In this document: positions 32,501 through 43,123 of the stretch, piece after piece
How the letters are laid out: every line of letters starts with the position of its first letter
Numbering within the stretch: the stretch's first letter is position 1
Assembly: GCA_963565915.1 (NCBI GenBank)
Contig: OY751492.1
Span: 124,001 to 188,000 of the forward strand
Direction: 5' to 3'
DNA: 64,000 nucleotides
Source of the DNA: Entoloma clypeatum
Taxonomy: Eukaryota; Basidiomycota; Agaricomycetes; Agaricales; Entolomataceae
The notes under the pieces: generated by a model
Databases searched by the model: none
What the model saw: only the letters and a program-made list of their open reading frames with translations
What the model was told of the DNA's origin: nothing
Made by a program: the position numbers and the translations under genes

Positions 32501-34756
32501 GATGTAAATGGACATGATGGCCCGTCTGTTTTACCAACCGACGATTTCCATTCGGAAAACAATGATGCACATGGTCCTGGCGGTTCACGTTACCCGTCTA
32601 ATCCAGGAACCCATGATGACAATCATAACCTCCCTGATACAAATAGCGACCAAACTGGTCAGCTTCCCGAAGGTTCCAGTCAGACTTCTGATGGAACAAA
32701 CAGACAGGACACCGCTGAGAATCAGCAGTGGGTTCCCCGGACTCGCAATCCAGGGAAACGTGTGCGCACAGATGCGCCAAACGATGATCATACCTTACCA
32801 GGAGATTATCGCCCACAGACTGATCGTCCTCGTCGTACTCGGGTTATACCCCAGCGTCCTGGAAATGTTTACGGGAACAACCCGGCTGAGGCCTTGCGTC
32901 AAAATCAGCGTGATTGGAGCAGGACCGTTCAGGAGGATTCACGGCGATACGCCTATAATCCCCGATCGGAGACCAGACCCCAGCAATCTGGCGCTGTTCC
33001 ATCAACTAGCTCCGCTGATCCTCAGATGTATCAGAACAATTCCAATCCGAATCCGGATATAGATATGGAGGAATTACTCTATATTAGGGAAGGGGGAGGA
33101 CAGTCACAAATGCTTGCGCACTTGCTATCTAAAGCAATCCCTGCATATGACGAAATTCCACAAGACCCAAAGTCTTGGCAAATGAAGGACATAAATAAGC
33201 TACCTGAAAAGGAAAAGCTTGAATGGAAAGCAGCATGCCGTGAGGAACTAGAAGCCCTCCGGAAGCGCAATGTCTTTAAGTTGGTTGACCTACCTAAAGG
33301 TCGTAAAACCATCAGAAATCGATGGGTATTCGACGTCAAAACTGACGGACGAAAGAAGGCACGACTCGTTGCCAAGGGTTTCTCACAGATCGAGGGTATC
33401 GATTTTGATGAGATCTTCTCACCTGTGATACGTTTCGAGACTATCCGAATCCTCTTCGCCGTAGCTGCGCTTGAAGGATGGGTGATTGAAGGAGTAGATG
33501 TCAAATCAGCTTTTCTCTATGGAGAGCTCGATGAGGAAATCTATATGAATCAACCCGAAGGCTTTGTTGTCAAAGGCCAAGAACGGAAGGTCATCCGTTT
33601 ATTAAAAGCACTCTATGGCCTAAAACAGGCTGCAAGAGCGTGGTGGATCGCGCTCAATGCATCAATGGAGAAGCTAGGTTTTACTCAATGTAGAACTGAC
33701 TCAGGCATCTTTGTTTACCACAACAAACAATCAGGTGATTTGATAATCGCTTTGATCTATGTTGATGACGGCCTGTTCATGGGATCAAACCCAGATCTTG
33801 TTCGCAAGATAAAATCTGACTTTAAAAATAAATGGGAAAGTCGTGATCTTGGTATTGCTAAAGAATTCTTGCGTATGAGGATACGACAAGATTCAGAAAA
33901 GCAGATCATAACAATCGATCAGTCAGAATACCTAAAGAAGATCATTAAGCGCTTTGGCTTAGAAAATGCAAAGGCTGCTGACACTCCACTCCCAAAGGGT
34001 TATTACCCTGCACCAAATGAGGGGGAGGTGGATCCCACACTCAAAACAAGGTACCAAATGATCATTGGATCGTTGTTGTACTTGTCCATCGGAACGAGAC
34101 CGGACATTGCCTTTGCAGTTGCAAAAATGTCACAAATGTCTGCAAACCCTTCCAAAGAGCATGAGAAATACGCTCTACGGATTATCAGATATCTTGTCGG
34201 TACTCAAGACTACTCTATAGTCTATGATGGTCGATCCAAGGCTTCTTTTGAAGCATGGACAGATTCAGACTGGGCATCAGACCCATCTGATAGAAAATCC
34301 CAATCGGGATATTTCCTTAAGCTTGCAGGAGGACTTGTCCTTTGGAAAAGTCGCAAGCAAAAGACAGTGGCACATTCGTCCACTGAGGCGGAAATGGTTG
34401 CTGCCAGTGAATGTTCGCGAGAGTGCGAATGGGTTACTCATCTGTTCAAAGAGCTTGGACTACAGGACATTACCAAAATGCCGTTCCATGTAGATAACCA
34501 AGGCGCGATTTTCAATGCGCAAAACCCAGTCACTGAAGGCAGAACCAAACATATGGCAATCCATCATTTTGCTATACGCGATAGAGTTCAAGATGGATTG
34601 ATCGAACCACGGTTCGTTCCGGGAACAGAGAATCCGGCTGATATGTTTACCAAGCCACTTGGTCGCCAGGAATTTGAAAAATTCCGCGCTCTACTCCGAA
34701 TGGAGTTTAAAGAGCCTTATACTCCACTTACGAAACCTACCCGGGATTCTAAGTGA
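29573..34756 (+). CDS. Copia C gag-pol polyprotein with one stop codon
   Basis: A single frame broken only by TGA at 32165-32167. Gag: LTTTNFSVYQEKM..., VWRIVTGDK, then a Lys/Gly-rich basic stretch (KGKGPWKGKEKA) with no CCHC knuckle. Protease: WILDSGASLHFT. Integrase: H-H-C-C zinc (HKRFGHPSHEV..., CKGCALGK) and catalytic D (IHSDLKQF), D (CFDGGGEF) and E (GRAERFNRT). RT: WVFDVKTDGRKKARLVAKGF, VDVKSAFLYG, YVDD near 33763. RNase H: WTDSDWASD, HSSTEAEMVAAS. All catalytic residues are present, unlike Copia A. A splice acceptor (TTTCACAG, ends 29565) sits 7 nt before the gag ATG. Confidence 0.92.
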
Positions 34757-34763
34757 GGGGGAG

Positions 34764-35112
34764 TGTTGAACATATCGCCAGATATGTCGCACCATGTGCT
34801 TGTCACAGGAAGTGACTATAAGTCACTATTACCATATATGTGAGTTTATGGTACAACTACGGACGCATGACTTGTTTATGTATTGTTTGTACAATGGTCC
34901 GTGCGCATATTGGATTAGTATAAATACCCATGTATTTAGTACGATGAATCCTAACTTCTTGAACACCCCAGTTCTCTGAGTTAACTAACCAGCTAGTATA
35001 GCTTCTAGATTGTCTATAGTTACTCTTAACCAGGTCAGTAGAGCTTCCACTATGCCTTCATACCGATACACCCTCAGCGCCCTTTGGGCAGCTTGGGTCG
35101 GTTATATCATGA
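34764..35112 (+). repeat. Copia C 3' LTR
   Basis: Same as 28353-28701 except at two sites (ATGATACAACC versus ATGGTACAACT). Followed by ACTTA and the rest of the Copia A LTR. Confidence 0.92.
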
Positions 35113-35117
35113 ACTTA

Positions 35118-35198
35118 TTTGTACATTATTTGTACATCATGGGATTGGGCACATGACACTATAGATGAAATATCTATAGGAGTGGAATTTGTTCAACA
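35118..35198 (-). repeat. Copia A 5' LTR, second part
   Basis: TTTGTACATTATTTGTACATC... to TTTGTTCAACA matches 17110-17190 and completes the LTR begun at 28131. Confidence 0.85.
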
Positions 35199-36924
35199 CA
35201 CTCGACCTCTGCGTGCACATCAGCTGGCCAGCATCACAGAGCTTGTAGCCATGAGAACTCATGAGGACCCTGAAATTGTCGATCTTGGTCAGCTTGGTCC
35301 TTCCGAGAAAAGAACATGTCGATTTTTGCACAGCCACAAGATGCCTCACTCAATTCTTTCTTCCGTTTTGCCACTATTGACCTCCCGGCACCAGAATAGG
35401 TCCCAAGAGCGGCAAGGAGGCGAGGTTTTTTAGATTTCTGATACATAACAAGTGAGCTCCCTTTTCGCAATCGATTTTGGACAATGACACTCAACAACTG
35501 CAGTTTCAATTGATTCAATCACCTCAGCACATCCTCATCAGATTCTTCATCTTTAGTCCACCCTCCATCATCCTCATTACCATCATCATCCTCCACTCCT
35601 TCCACCATTGAGAATACATGATCTGAGGGGTCCAGTTCCTTTTGTGAGAGTCAAAAAATATTGCATTTTTGTTGCTTCACAACCGCTTCAACCATCCATT
35701 CACCACAGACCATAGAATTGTTTTGAAAATTTTCCGTGAAAGTGGATTTGGTCATGTGACATACGTAAAAATCGGACTTCTCACCTCCACGCATATCTAC
35801 CCATAGTTCCTTCTAAAAATGCAAAAATCCTGGCTGTTGGCCGAAAATTCCGGTGGCCCTGACAGGCTGTCTTTTGTTGATTGACACTGTATCACCTGGT
35901 GAACCTGTAATTAATGATGTAGATGTAACACAGCTGTGCTATGGTTACAGGACTGTGATATATCAATACTATGTCTAGGGCTCTGGTCTTGGCTTGTATG
36001 GGGGGTTGAGGTGTGCTGCTGGTGTCTGGAACAAAGGGATCCTCGGTGGGAGTAGATGTCGCTGAGGACTGGGCAGTACTAGTAGCTGGCCCTGCAACTG
36101 GCTGTGAGCTAGAGGGTGTCACAGTAAAGGTGCGCCAGTTCAATTGATTGCTGGCAGCGGCAGGCATCTGCTTCCTGGTGTCGATTCGGCAAAATAGAGG
36201 AGTCTTAACTACTTGACCAGCTGGAATTGGGGGGAGAAACCGAACCTGGATTGTGGTCGGTGGTCGTTAGGATTGAAAAGGAAATAATAGAGAAGTCGAA
36301 CATGATACTGAGCTTGAGAAGAGCGGTGCTTGTGCATTCTCATTGTCCTTGCTCTCAATGTCAGAGCAACCTGGTTTTTCAGCTGCTTCCTGTGCTGCCT
36401 TTCTCTTCAGACAGGCAAGCTGGGCCTCGAGCTTCTTCATTTTCTCCTGCACCTTGGTGGTATTGTCTTTTTCTACCATGATACATTGAGGGATTCAGTA
36501 AAGCTAGCAATTGGCTACATTGAAGGAGGGACAGAGGGTAACGGACCTATGAGATCACTTTTCTTGCTTGCTGTTATCTTTCGCTTTGCGGGCGGCAGAC
36601 CTTTTTTTTTTCTTTTTTTTTTCTTCAAGTTTATTGTGCAGGGGGGCAGAGCCCTCATGGTACATATTACATGTGGTCAGGTACTTAATGAGCGAGCATG
36701 GAGCGTCAGTGCGCTAAGTCAACATCTGGGCTGTTTTGGCAGGCTTGTTGTGAGAGGAAGCTACAAGAGCCATGGAATGCCGTGTCCCCCCACTGACTAT
36801 GCAGCAGAGACTGAACAGGCTGGAGTATCCTCCACCATTTTAGACCATGCTCCCCTGTTAAGACCTAAGGGAATGGGATGGCTGTTCGAGGATTGAAGTA
36901 ATGGCTGAAAGGCTACAGACCTGC
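35199..36924. other. Repeat-like region without an identifiable gene
   Basis: Open stretches on the minus strand (35518-35234: ...KKELSEASCGCAKIDMFF; 36167-35892: Ser/Thr/Pro-rich; 36479-36267: coiled-coil-like) resemble pieces often seen beside basidiomycete DNA transposons, but no catalytic motif or terminal repeat is visible. A poly-T tract lies at 36602-36625. Confidence 0.35.
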
Positions 36925-37401
36925 TGTAAGGGCAACCATCTGATTTCCTCAATCTGACACCTCTGACACCTCCGACCCGTCCTCCGACCCTCCAACCATT
37001 GTGGTACGTCTATTATTTATATTACCATACTTTACGTTTCCTTTCATTTCCATCTATCTTTCAACACCTCCGACCCATCCTCCGCATTGGAGTGCACGTC
37101 GGAGCAATGATTTATACCACCACATGCACGCTTCCGATTTACATATTCTGTTCCCATCCCTACTCCCGATCTTTGTCGTATTTCAACATTCCTCTCCTCA
37201 TTTCCAATTCTCGTCCTCTATATAGCTGTCTAGCCTGCAAGGGAATCCTCAGAACTTTCTCTTTGGATTTCCCTTGCAAGGTACGCCTCTTATTGTACTT
37301 CATAGAGTCTAATTTAACTTTGGATTTCCCTTGCAAGTTGTCCGACATTGGAGTCGCTTCGGAGCGCTTCGGAGTTGTTGGATCGTAAGGTCACCCTTAC
37401 A
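36925..37401 (+). repeat. Gypsy D 5' LTR
   Basis: TATA box 37219-37225, AGAACTTTCT at 37251-37260, and a 17-nt direct repeat (37264-37280, 37321-37337) that frames a possible 57-nt intron. Confidence 0.88.
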
Positions 37402-37403
37402 GT

Positions 37404-37413
37404 AGAAAGTTCT
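37404..37413 (+). promoter_or_regulatory. Gypsy D primer site, self-priming type
   Basis: AGAAAGTTCT, 2 nt after the LTR, is the reverse complement of AGAACTTTCT at 37251-37260, which lies 32 nt after the TATA box. Confidence 0.6.
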
Positions 37414-37475
37414 CTCTAAACGGACCGGGTACGAATTGTACTGTTGAAGCCATTCCGTGCTTCGGAGTTGACAAC

Positions 37476-38757
37476 ATGGACTTGAGTCCGCCCTCCTCTG
37501 ATTCCGGTACATCTGACACCCCTTCCGATCCCTCTTCCCACCATTCTGCCTACCACTCTGTGACTGGTGACTCTGTATCGCACATAGAAATAGACGACAC
37601 CAAATGTCTTGCTGCACTTGAATGCGAGTTCCAGGAACACCGCCAGACCCTCACCAACATTACCGCTCAACTCAAACAACTTATCCGTGCCGCTATTCCA
37701 CCTGTTCCCATTCCCAACCCCGACCCGATTTCCCCTCCAGCGGAGGCCCCAGTTCCAGCCTTTCCGCCAGCCCTGATCACACCTGCCAATCCAGGTGTGC
37801 GTCGGGCCAAACCCGCAACTCCGTCGGACTTCGACGGAGCACGTACCACTGGTTGGACTTTTCTTAATTCTTGTGAACTGTATATGGGACTGGTTCTGGA
37901 ACAGTTTGCAGATGATCATGCTAGGATCTATTGGGCGCTTTCCTTCATGAAGAGTGGACATGCTGCGTGCTTTGCCGACCACGTCATCCGACAAGAGTGT
38001 CGGACCGGAGCTCTGTGTCACCAGACCTGGGTGCAGTTCCAAACCGCGTTCATCGCGGAGTTCACTCCAAAAAATGAAGAACAAGACGCATGGCTAATTC
38101 TTGAGGGAGAAGCCTATTACCAAGGTAGTCGGGATGTGGAGGCTTACATTGACGACTTCAAGGATTATGTTGAAAAGGCTGGGTACACCGAAGGAACAAA
38201 CAGTACTTAAGTTCCGACATGGCCTCCGATCTGACATCCAATACAAAATTGCGACACTAACTTTCGGACGACCCGCAGATGACAATCTGGATGCCTGGTA
38301 TGCAGCCGCATGAGTCAACAATGATAATTGAATCACCAATAAAGCTTTCAAGTCCACAGTTCTGACACGCCCAAACCCTTTCCGCACTGCTCCGACTGCA
38401 CCGAAGGCAGCGGCAGGATCTGTATTTCCCCGACCTTTCATCCCCTATATTCCACATGCACCTCCAACAGTCATTGCTCCGACTCCGACCGTCCACGACC
38501 CCAATGCGATGGATATCAATGCCTCTCACGTCAGGGGTAAGAACGCCAATGTATGCTTCAGATGTGGTAAAACTGGTCATTTCAGTTGCGAGTGTCTGCT
38601 CCGATTTGACATCTGATTCATGACGTTGGACAAACAGGAGGAGTACATGATGGACCAACTAGCCACTAAAGATGCAGTGGCGTCTACCTCCGACATCGCT
38701 GGAGCGTCGGAGCAAGCAGAAGACAAACAAGAGGATTTTCCCCCCGACAACAAGTGA
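37476..38757 (+). pseudogene. Gypsy D gag
   Basis: MDLSPPSSDSG... through FEFTPKNEEQDA-like core (IAEFTPKNEEQDAWL), broken at 38208 (frame change) and by TGA codons near 38311 and 38616. A CCHC knuckle (CFRCGKTGHFSCEC) lies near 38555. Gag ends at TGA 38755; pol overlaps it in the -1 frame. Confidence 0.8.
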
Positions 38758-41700
38758 ATGGTGTGCCCTCATTGTCCACTAGCAATCATTATGCTTCCTT
38801 GTCTATAGATGAATCAGATTTTACTTCTTCTCCCTATGACTCGGTGCAGAATGAACCCTCAGTCACACCTACCCCAACTCCGAAAATGGGAACGACAACT
38901 TCCAAAAAAATACATCCTGGCCTCCGACGGCTCCGACAATGCTATTGAACTAGATGTTGTTCTGGAGACAACGGACACCAAGGATACCCTTTCACAAAAG
39001 GCTCTCCTTGATAGCAGAGCGACCACTCCCTGGTAGAGAAACATCGACTCAGTACCCGAAGGCTACAACATGCAATCCCTGTCTACAATGTCGACGGTAC
39101 TCCGAATGACACCGGAGCAATATCGGAGGTCCTGGACGTTATACTCCGATATCAGGATCACACAGAGCGGACCCAGCTCGCTGTAACTGGACTGGGAAAG
39201 CAGGATATTGTACTTGGATTCATGTGGCTCAAGGAGCACAATCCCGAGGTAGATTGGACCTCTGGGGAGGTGAGAATGAGTCGCTGTCCCGCTCGCTGTC
39301 GGACTTGCCATCAGGAGGCCATTCAGGAGCGGAAGGTCCGCAAATTCGAGCAGGCACGCATCCGCACTTGTCGGATGGTTCCGACGCCAGATGCTGGATT
39401 AGCGGAGAAAGCCCCACGAGGCCCTTGGGTGGAAGACGTAAGCGAGGATGAAGAACAATCATTGGATGAGCCGTTGGAAGACGATGTGGAGGAGGAAGAC
39501 GAGTTCGAAGAGGGAGATCGCCTCTTCATCGGAGCCCTACCTCCGACATCGGAATTCATCTGAGCATCGTCAACTACCTCACAACGCCTATCAGAGGCGT
39601 CCCTCCAAAATCAAAAACCCAAGTCTTTTCGCGATTCTGTACCTAATCACTTACATGATTTTGAAGATGTATTTTCCAAGACCTCCTTCAACAATCTGCC
39701 AGAGGAACATGTATGGGACCATGCCATTGAGCTGATCCCCGACGCAACTCCGACAGGTTGTAAGGTGTATCTGCTCGCTCCGAAGGAACAGAAGGAACTC
39801 AATGCATTCTTGGAAGAAAATCTGGCCACTGGTCGGATCCAACCTCCAAAATCTCTGATGGCCTCTCCAGTCTTTTTCATCAAGAAGAAGGACGGTTTCC
39901 TCCAACTCGTTCAGGATTATTGATCACTCAATTCCAAGGCTATCAAAAAAAGTATCCTCTTCCACTCATCTCCAAACTAGTCAACAAACTCCAGAATGCT
40001 CAATACTTCACCAAGCTCGATATCCGATGGGGCTACAATAATGTCTGAATCAAGCCTGGAGATGAATGGAAAGCGGCCTTTCAGACAAATTGGGGACTCT
40101 TCGAACCCCTTGTAATGTTCTTCGGACTCACTAATAGTCCTTCAACCTTTCAGACTATGATGAACGATATCCTACAAGATCTTATTACTGAAGGTGGCAT
40201 ATGTGTTTATCTTGATGATATTCTCATCTTTACGTCGGACCTGTCGGAGCATCGGAGGATCACACGCATAGTATTAGAGCGGCTCCGACAACACGGATTG
40301 TATCTCAAACCAGAGAAGTGTGAATTCGAACAGACACGGATTGAATACCTTGGCCTTATTATCGAGAAAGGACATGTGGAAATGGACCCTGAGTGTCGGA
40401 GTGGCTGACTCCGACTAACGTGCGGGAGGTACAGTCCTTCCTTGGATTCACTAACTTCTATCGTCGTTTCATCCAAGGGTTCTCCGACATCGCACGTCCT
40501 CTGTTCTGACTCACAACCAAGGGCTGTGTATGGTCCTGGGGCGACAAGGAAGCGGGGGCCTTCAGAGGTCTGAAGCGGAGGATCACCTCCGCTCCGATAC
40601 TTGTCCTCCCCGACCACAGCAAGGAGTGGCGAGTCGAAGCGGATAGCTCCGACTTTGCGACTGGAGCGGTACTGTCCCAACCGTTGGAGGACGGTAAGTG
40701 GCACCCTGTCATGTTTTATTCCAAAAGCCTTAGCCCAGTGGAACGCAACTACGAAATTCACAACAAGGAGATGCTGGCTGTAATCCACGCGCTGGAGGAA
40801 TGGCGACATTTCCTTGAAGGAGCGGAGAAGACGGTGGAAATTTGGACCAATCACAAAAACCTCGAATACTTCATGACCGCCCAGAAGCTCAATTGGCAAC
40901 AAGCGCGGTGGTCTCTATACCTAGCATGTTTTGATTTCAAGATGCACCATCGACCGGGCAAGTCGATGGGGAAGTCCGACGCACTGTCGCGTCAGGCAGA
41001 CCATGGAGATGGCACACAGGACAACGAGGACATAGTCCTACTCCAACTGGAGCTGTTTGCCATACGGGCCACTTGGGGAGTAGCCACTCAAGGTGAGGAG
41101 CGCGATGTCCTCCGGAAGGTCCGACAGGGCATCCACAATGGCCTTCTAGAGGATAGCATAGTGGAGGTCATCAAATCCCTTCTGATGGTTGGAGCTGCAT
41201 CCGTCCGCGGAGCGGAATGGCGACAGTCGGAGGGTTTACTGTACTTCTGAGATCACATTTATGTGCCCAACAACCCACAGCTCCGCCAATGAATCATCAC
41301 ACAACACCATGACAATCCGGTGGTCGGACACCCAGGATGCTGGAAGACTCTAGAGTTGGTATCGCACACTTATTGGTGGCCCCACATGGCACGTTTAATT
41401 GGTCAGTATTGCAAAACTTGCGACCCCTGCCTCCGCACCAAGGTCCGACGCTCCGCACCCTCTGGTGAACTCCATCCGCTCCCAGTCCCGTTGGAGTGAT
41501 GGCAGGTAACTAGTGTTGATTTTATCACTGAACTACCAGAAGCCCATGGGTATGATGCTATCATGGTAGTAGTAGACTCAGTCGGGAAACACAGACACTT
41601 CATTCCAACGCACTCCGCTCTCTCCGCCCTCGGATCCACAAAATCTTATGTTCAACATGTTTGGAAGCTTCACGGTCTTCCGGAGGCCATTGTCTCTGAT

Positions 41701-42618
41701 CGCGGACCACAGTTCGTCTCCAAGTTCACACGGGAATTGTACAGGCTGTTAGGTATCAAGGTCGCTGCCTCGACGGCCTACCATCCACAGTCGGATGGAC
41801 AGATGGAACACATGAACCAGGGATTGGAATAATACCTCCGACTGTTTGTCAATGAGCCACAGGACGATTGGGACAAATGGCTTCCGATGGCAGAGTTTTC
41901 GTACAATAACCATGTCCATGCGTCCATGCGCCAAACCCCCTTCTACATCGACATGGACGTCGCCCATGTATGGGCTTTGGGCCCCGGCAAAGGCCGTCAG
42001 GGATCTGGGCCGTTCAGCAAGCGGATGAAGTCCGCATTGGAGGAAGCACGAGCAGCTTTGGGAAAGGCCAAAGACGATATGGCGCGGTACTACAACCAGC
42101 GTTGGACATCTACTCCGACCTTCCAACCAGGCGACAAGGTCTTTCTGGATTCCTCCGACCTCAAAACCACCCAACCGACCAAAAAGCTGGCTCATAGATA
42201 TGTAGGCCCATTTCCGGTTGTCCGACCTGTCGGAAGGCATGCGTACGAACTCAAACTCCCTCCTTCTATGTCTTGCATTCACCTTGTATTCCATGTTGTA
42301 AAACTGTCGTTGGCTCCGGAAGACCCCTTCCGACAAGATGTCCATATCCCTCCACCTCCGACTGCAGTCAGAGAAGAAATGGAATACAAAGTCAAAATGA
42401 TCTTGGATAGTCGGCTTCAACAAGGCAAGCTGCAGTTCCTAGTCAAGTGGAAGGGGTACGGCTATGAGGAAAACTCATGGGAGACGGAGGAGGATGTCCA
42501 CGCTCCATGCCTGGTCCGGGAATTTTACTGCCAACACCCGGGAGCTCTGCGTCGAATCACTGCAACTGCCTTTGAGTCCTGTACATTCCGCCTTGCACGT
42601 CGAGACGCCGCGCCTTAG
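38754..42618 (+). pseudogene. Gypsy D pol with chromodomain
   Basis: Broken into at least six pieces. Recognisable: protease (ALLDSRAT), RT (RTIEYLGLII; YLDD near 40217), RNase H (WRVEADSSDFATGAVLSQ), integrase zinc (CKTCDPCLRTK) and core (IVSDRGPQF, QSDGQMEHMNQ), GPY/F-like segment and chromodomain (KMILDSRLQQGKLQFLV, KGYGYEENSWE). Stops at 40047, 41250, 41292, 41498 and 41830 fall where Gypsy E encodes Arg or Gln. Confidence 0.85.
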
Positions 42619-42629
42619 AAGGGGGGTAA

Positions 42630-43123
42630 TGTAAGGGCAACCATCCGATTTCCTCAATCCGACACCTCCGACACCTCCGACACCTCCAACCCGTCCTCCA
42701 ACCATTGTGGTACGTCTATTATTTATATTACTATACTTTACATTTCCTTTCGTTTCCATCTATCCTTTGACACCTCCGACCTCCGACACTTCTGACCCGT
42801 CCTCCATGTTGGAGTGCACATTGGAGCAATGATTTATACCACCACATGCACGCTTCCAATTTACATATTCCATTCCCATCCCTACTCCCGATCTTTGTCA
42901 TATTTCAACATTCCTCTCCTCATTTCCAATTCTTGTCGTCTATATAGGTGTCTAGCCTGCAAGGGAATCCTCAGAACTTTCCCTTTGGATTTCCCTTGCA
43001 AGGTACGCCTCTTATTGTACTTCATAGAGTCTAATTCAACTTTGGATTTCCCTTGCAAGTTGTCCGATGTCGGAGTCGCTTCGGAGCGCTTCGGAGTTGT
43101 TGGATCGTAAGGTCGTCCTTACA
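42630..43123 (+). repeat. Gypsy D 3' LTR
   Basis: Matches 36925-37401 with scattered substitutions and small indels; longer by 17 bases. Confidence 0.88.

Larger units (their letters stand above)
28353..35112 (+). mobile_element. Copia C, Ty1/Copia element with an extra 5' ORF
   Basis: 6.76-kb element inserted in the 5' LTR of Copia A, flanked by perfect ACTTA duplications (28348-28352, 35113-35117). LTRs 28353-28701 and 34764-35112 are 349 bp and differ at two bases. They start TG but end ATCATGA rather than CA. Order: LTR, PBS, ORF0 (28641-29477), gag-pol (29573-34756), polypurine tract (GTGAGGGGGAG), LTR. Only one visible lesion stops gag-pol, a TGA at 32165-32167; Copia F has CGA there. 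Confidence 0.93.
16890..35198 (-). mobile_element. Copia A, old Ty1/Copia element, host of two nested insertions
   Basis: Minus-strand Copia element. The 3' LTR is 16890-17190 (301 bp) with a polypurine tract beside it (17191-17197 on plus reads CTCCCCC). The 5' LTR is 28131-28352 plus 35118-35198, cut by Copia C. Pol lies at 17352-20056, gag at 26627-27732, and Gypsy B sits between them. The primer site 28119-28130 (minus: GGTTATGAGCCC) abuts the 5' LTR and matches the anticodon arm of initiator tRNA-Met. The two LTRs differ at roughly one base in ten by eye, so the insertion is old. No flanking duplication is visible (TTGAC left, CACTC right), and the right flank is not eRF1, so the locus was rearranged. 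Confidence 0.85.
36925..43123 (+). mobile_element. Gypsy D, decayed chromodomain Gypsy
   Basis: LTRs 36925-37401 and 42630-43123 start TGTAAGGGC and end CCTTACA (inverted ends). Flanking 5-mers CCTGC and CCCGC differ at one base, consistent with a mutated target duplication. Gag and pol are clear but broken by many stops, mostly where Gypsy E has CGA, CGG or CAA. RT box YLDD is intact; the protease site DSGAT reads DSRAT. A polypurine tract (AGAAGGGGGGTAA) precedes the 3' LTR. Confidence 0.9.

Noticed and set aside
35892..36167. Ser/Thr/Pro-rich 91-codon minus frame
   Set aside because: Low-complexity composition only; no domain, no neighbour context, so not listed as a gene.
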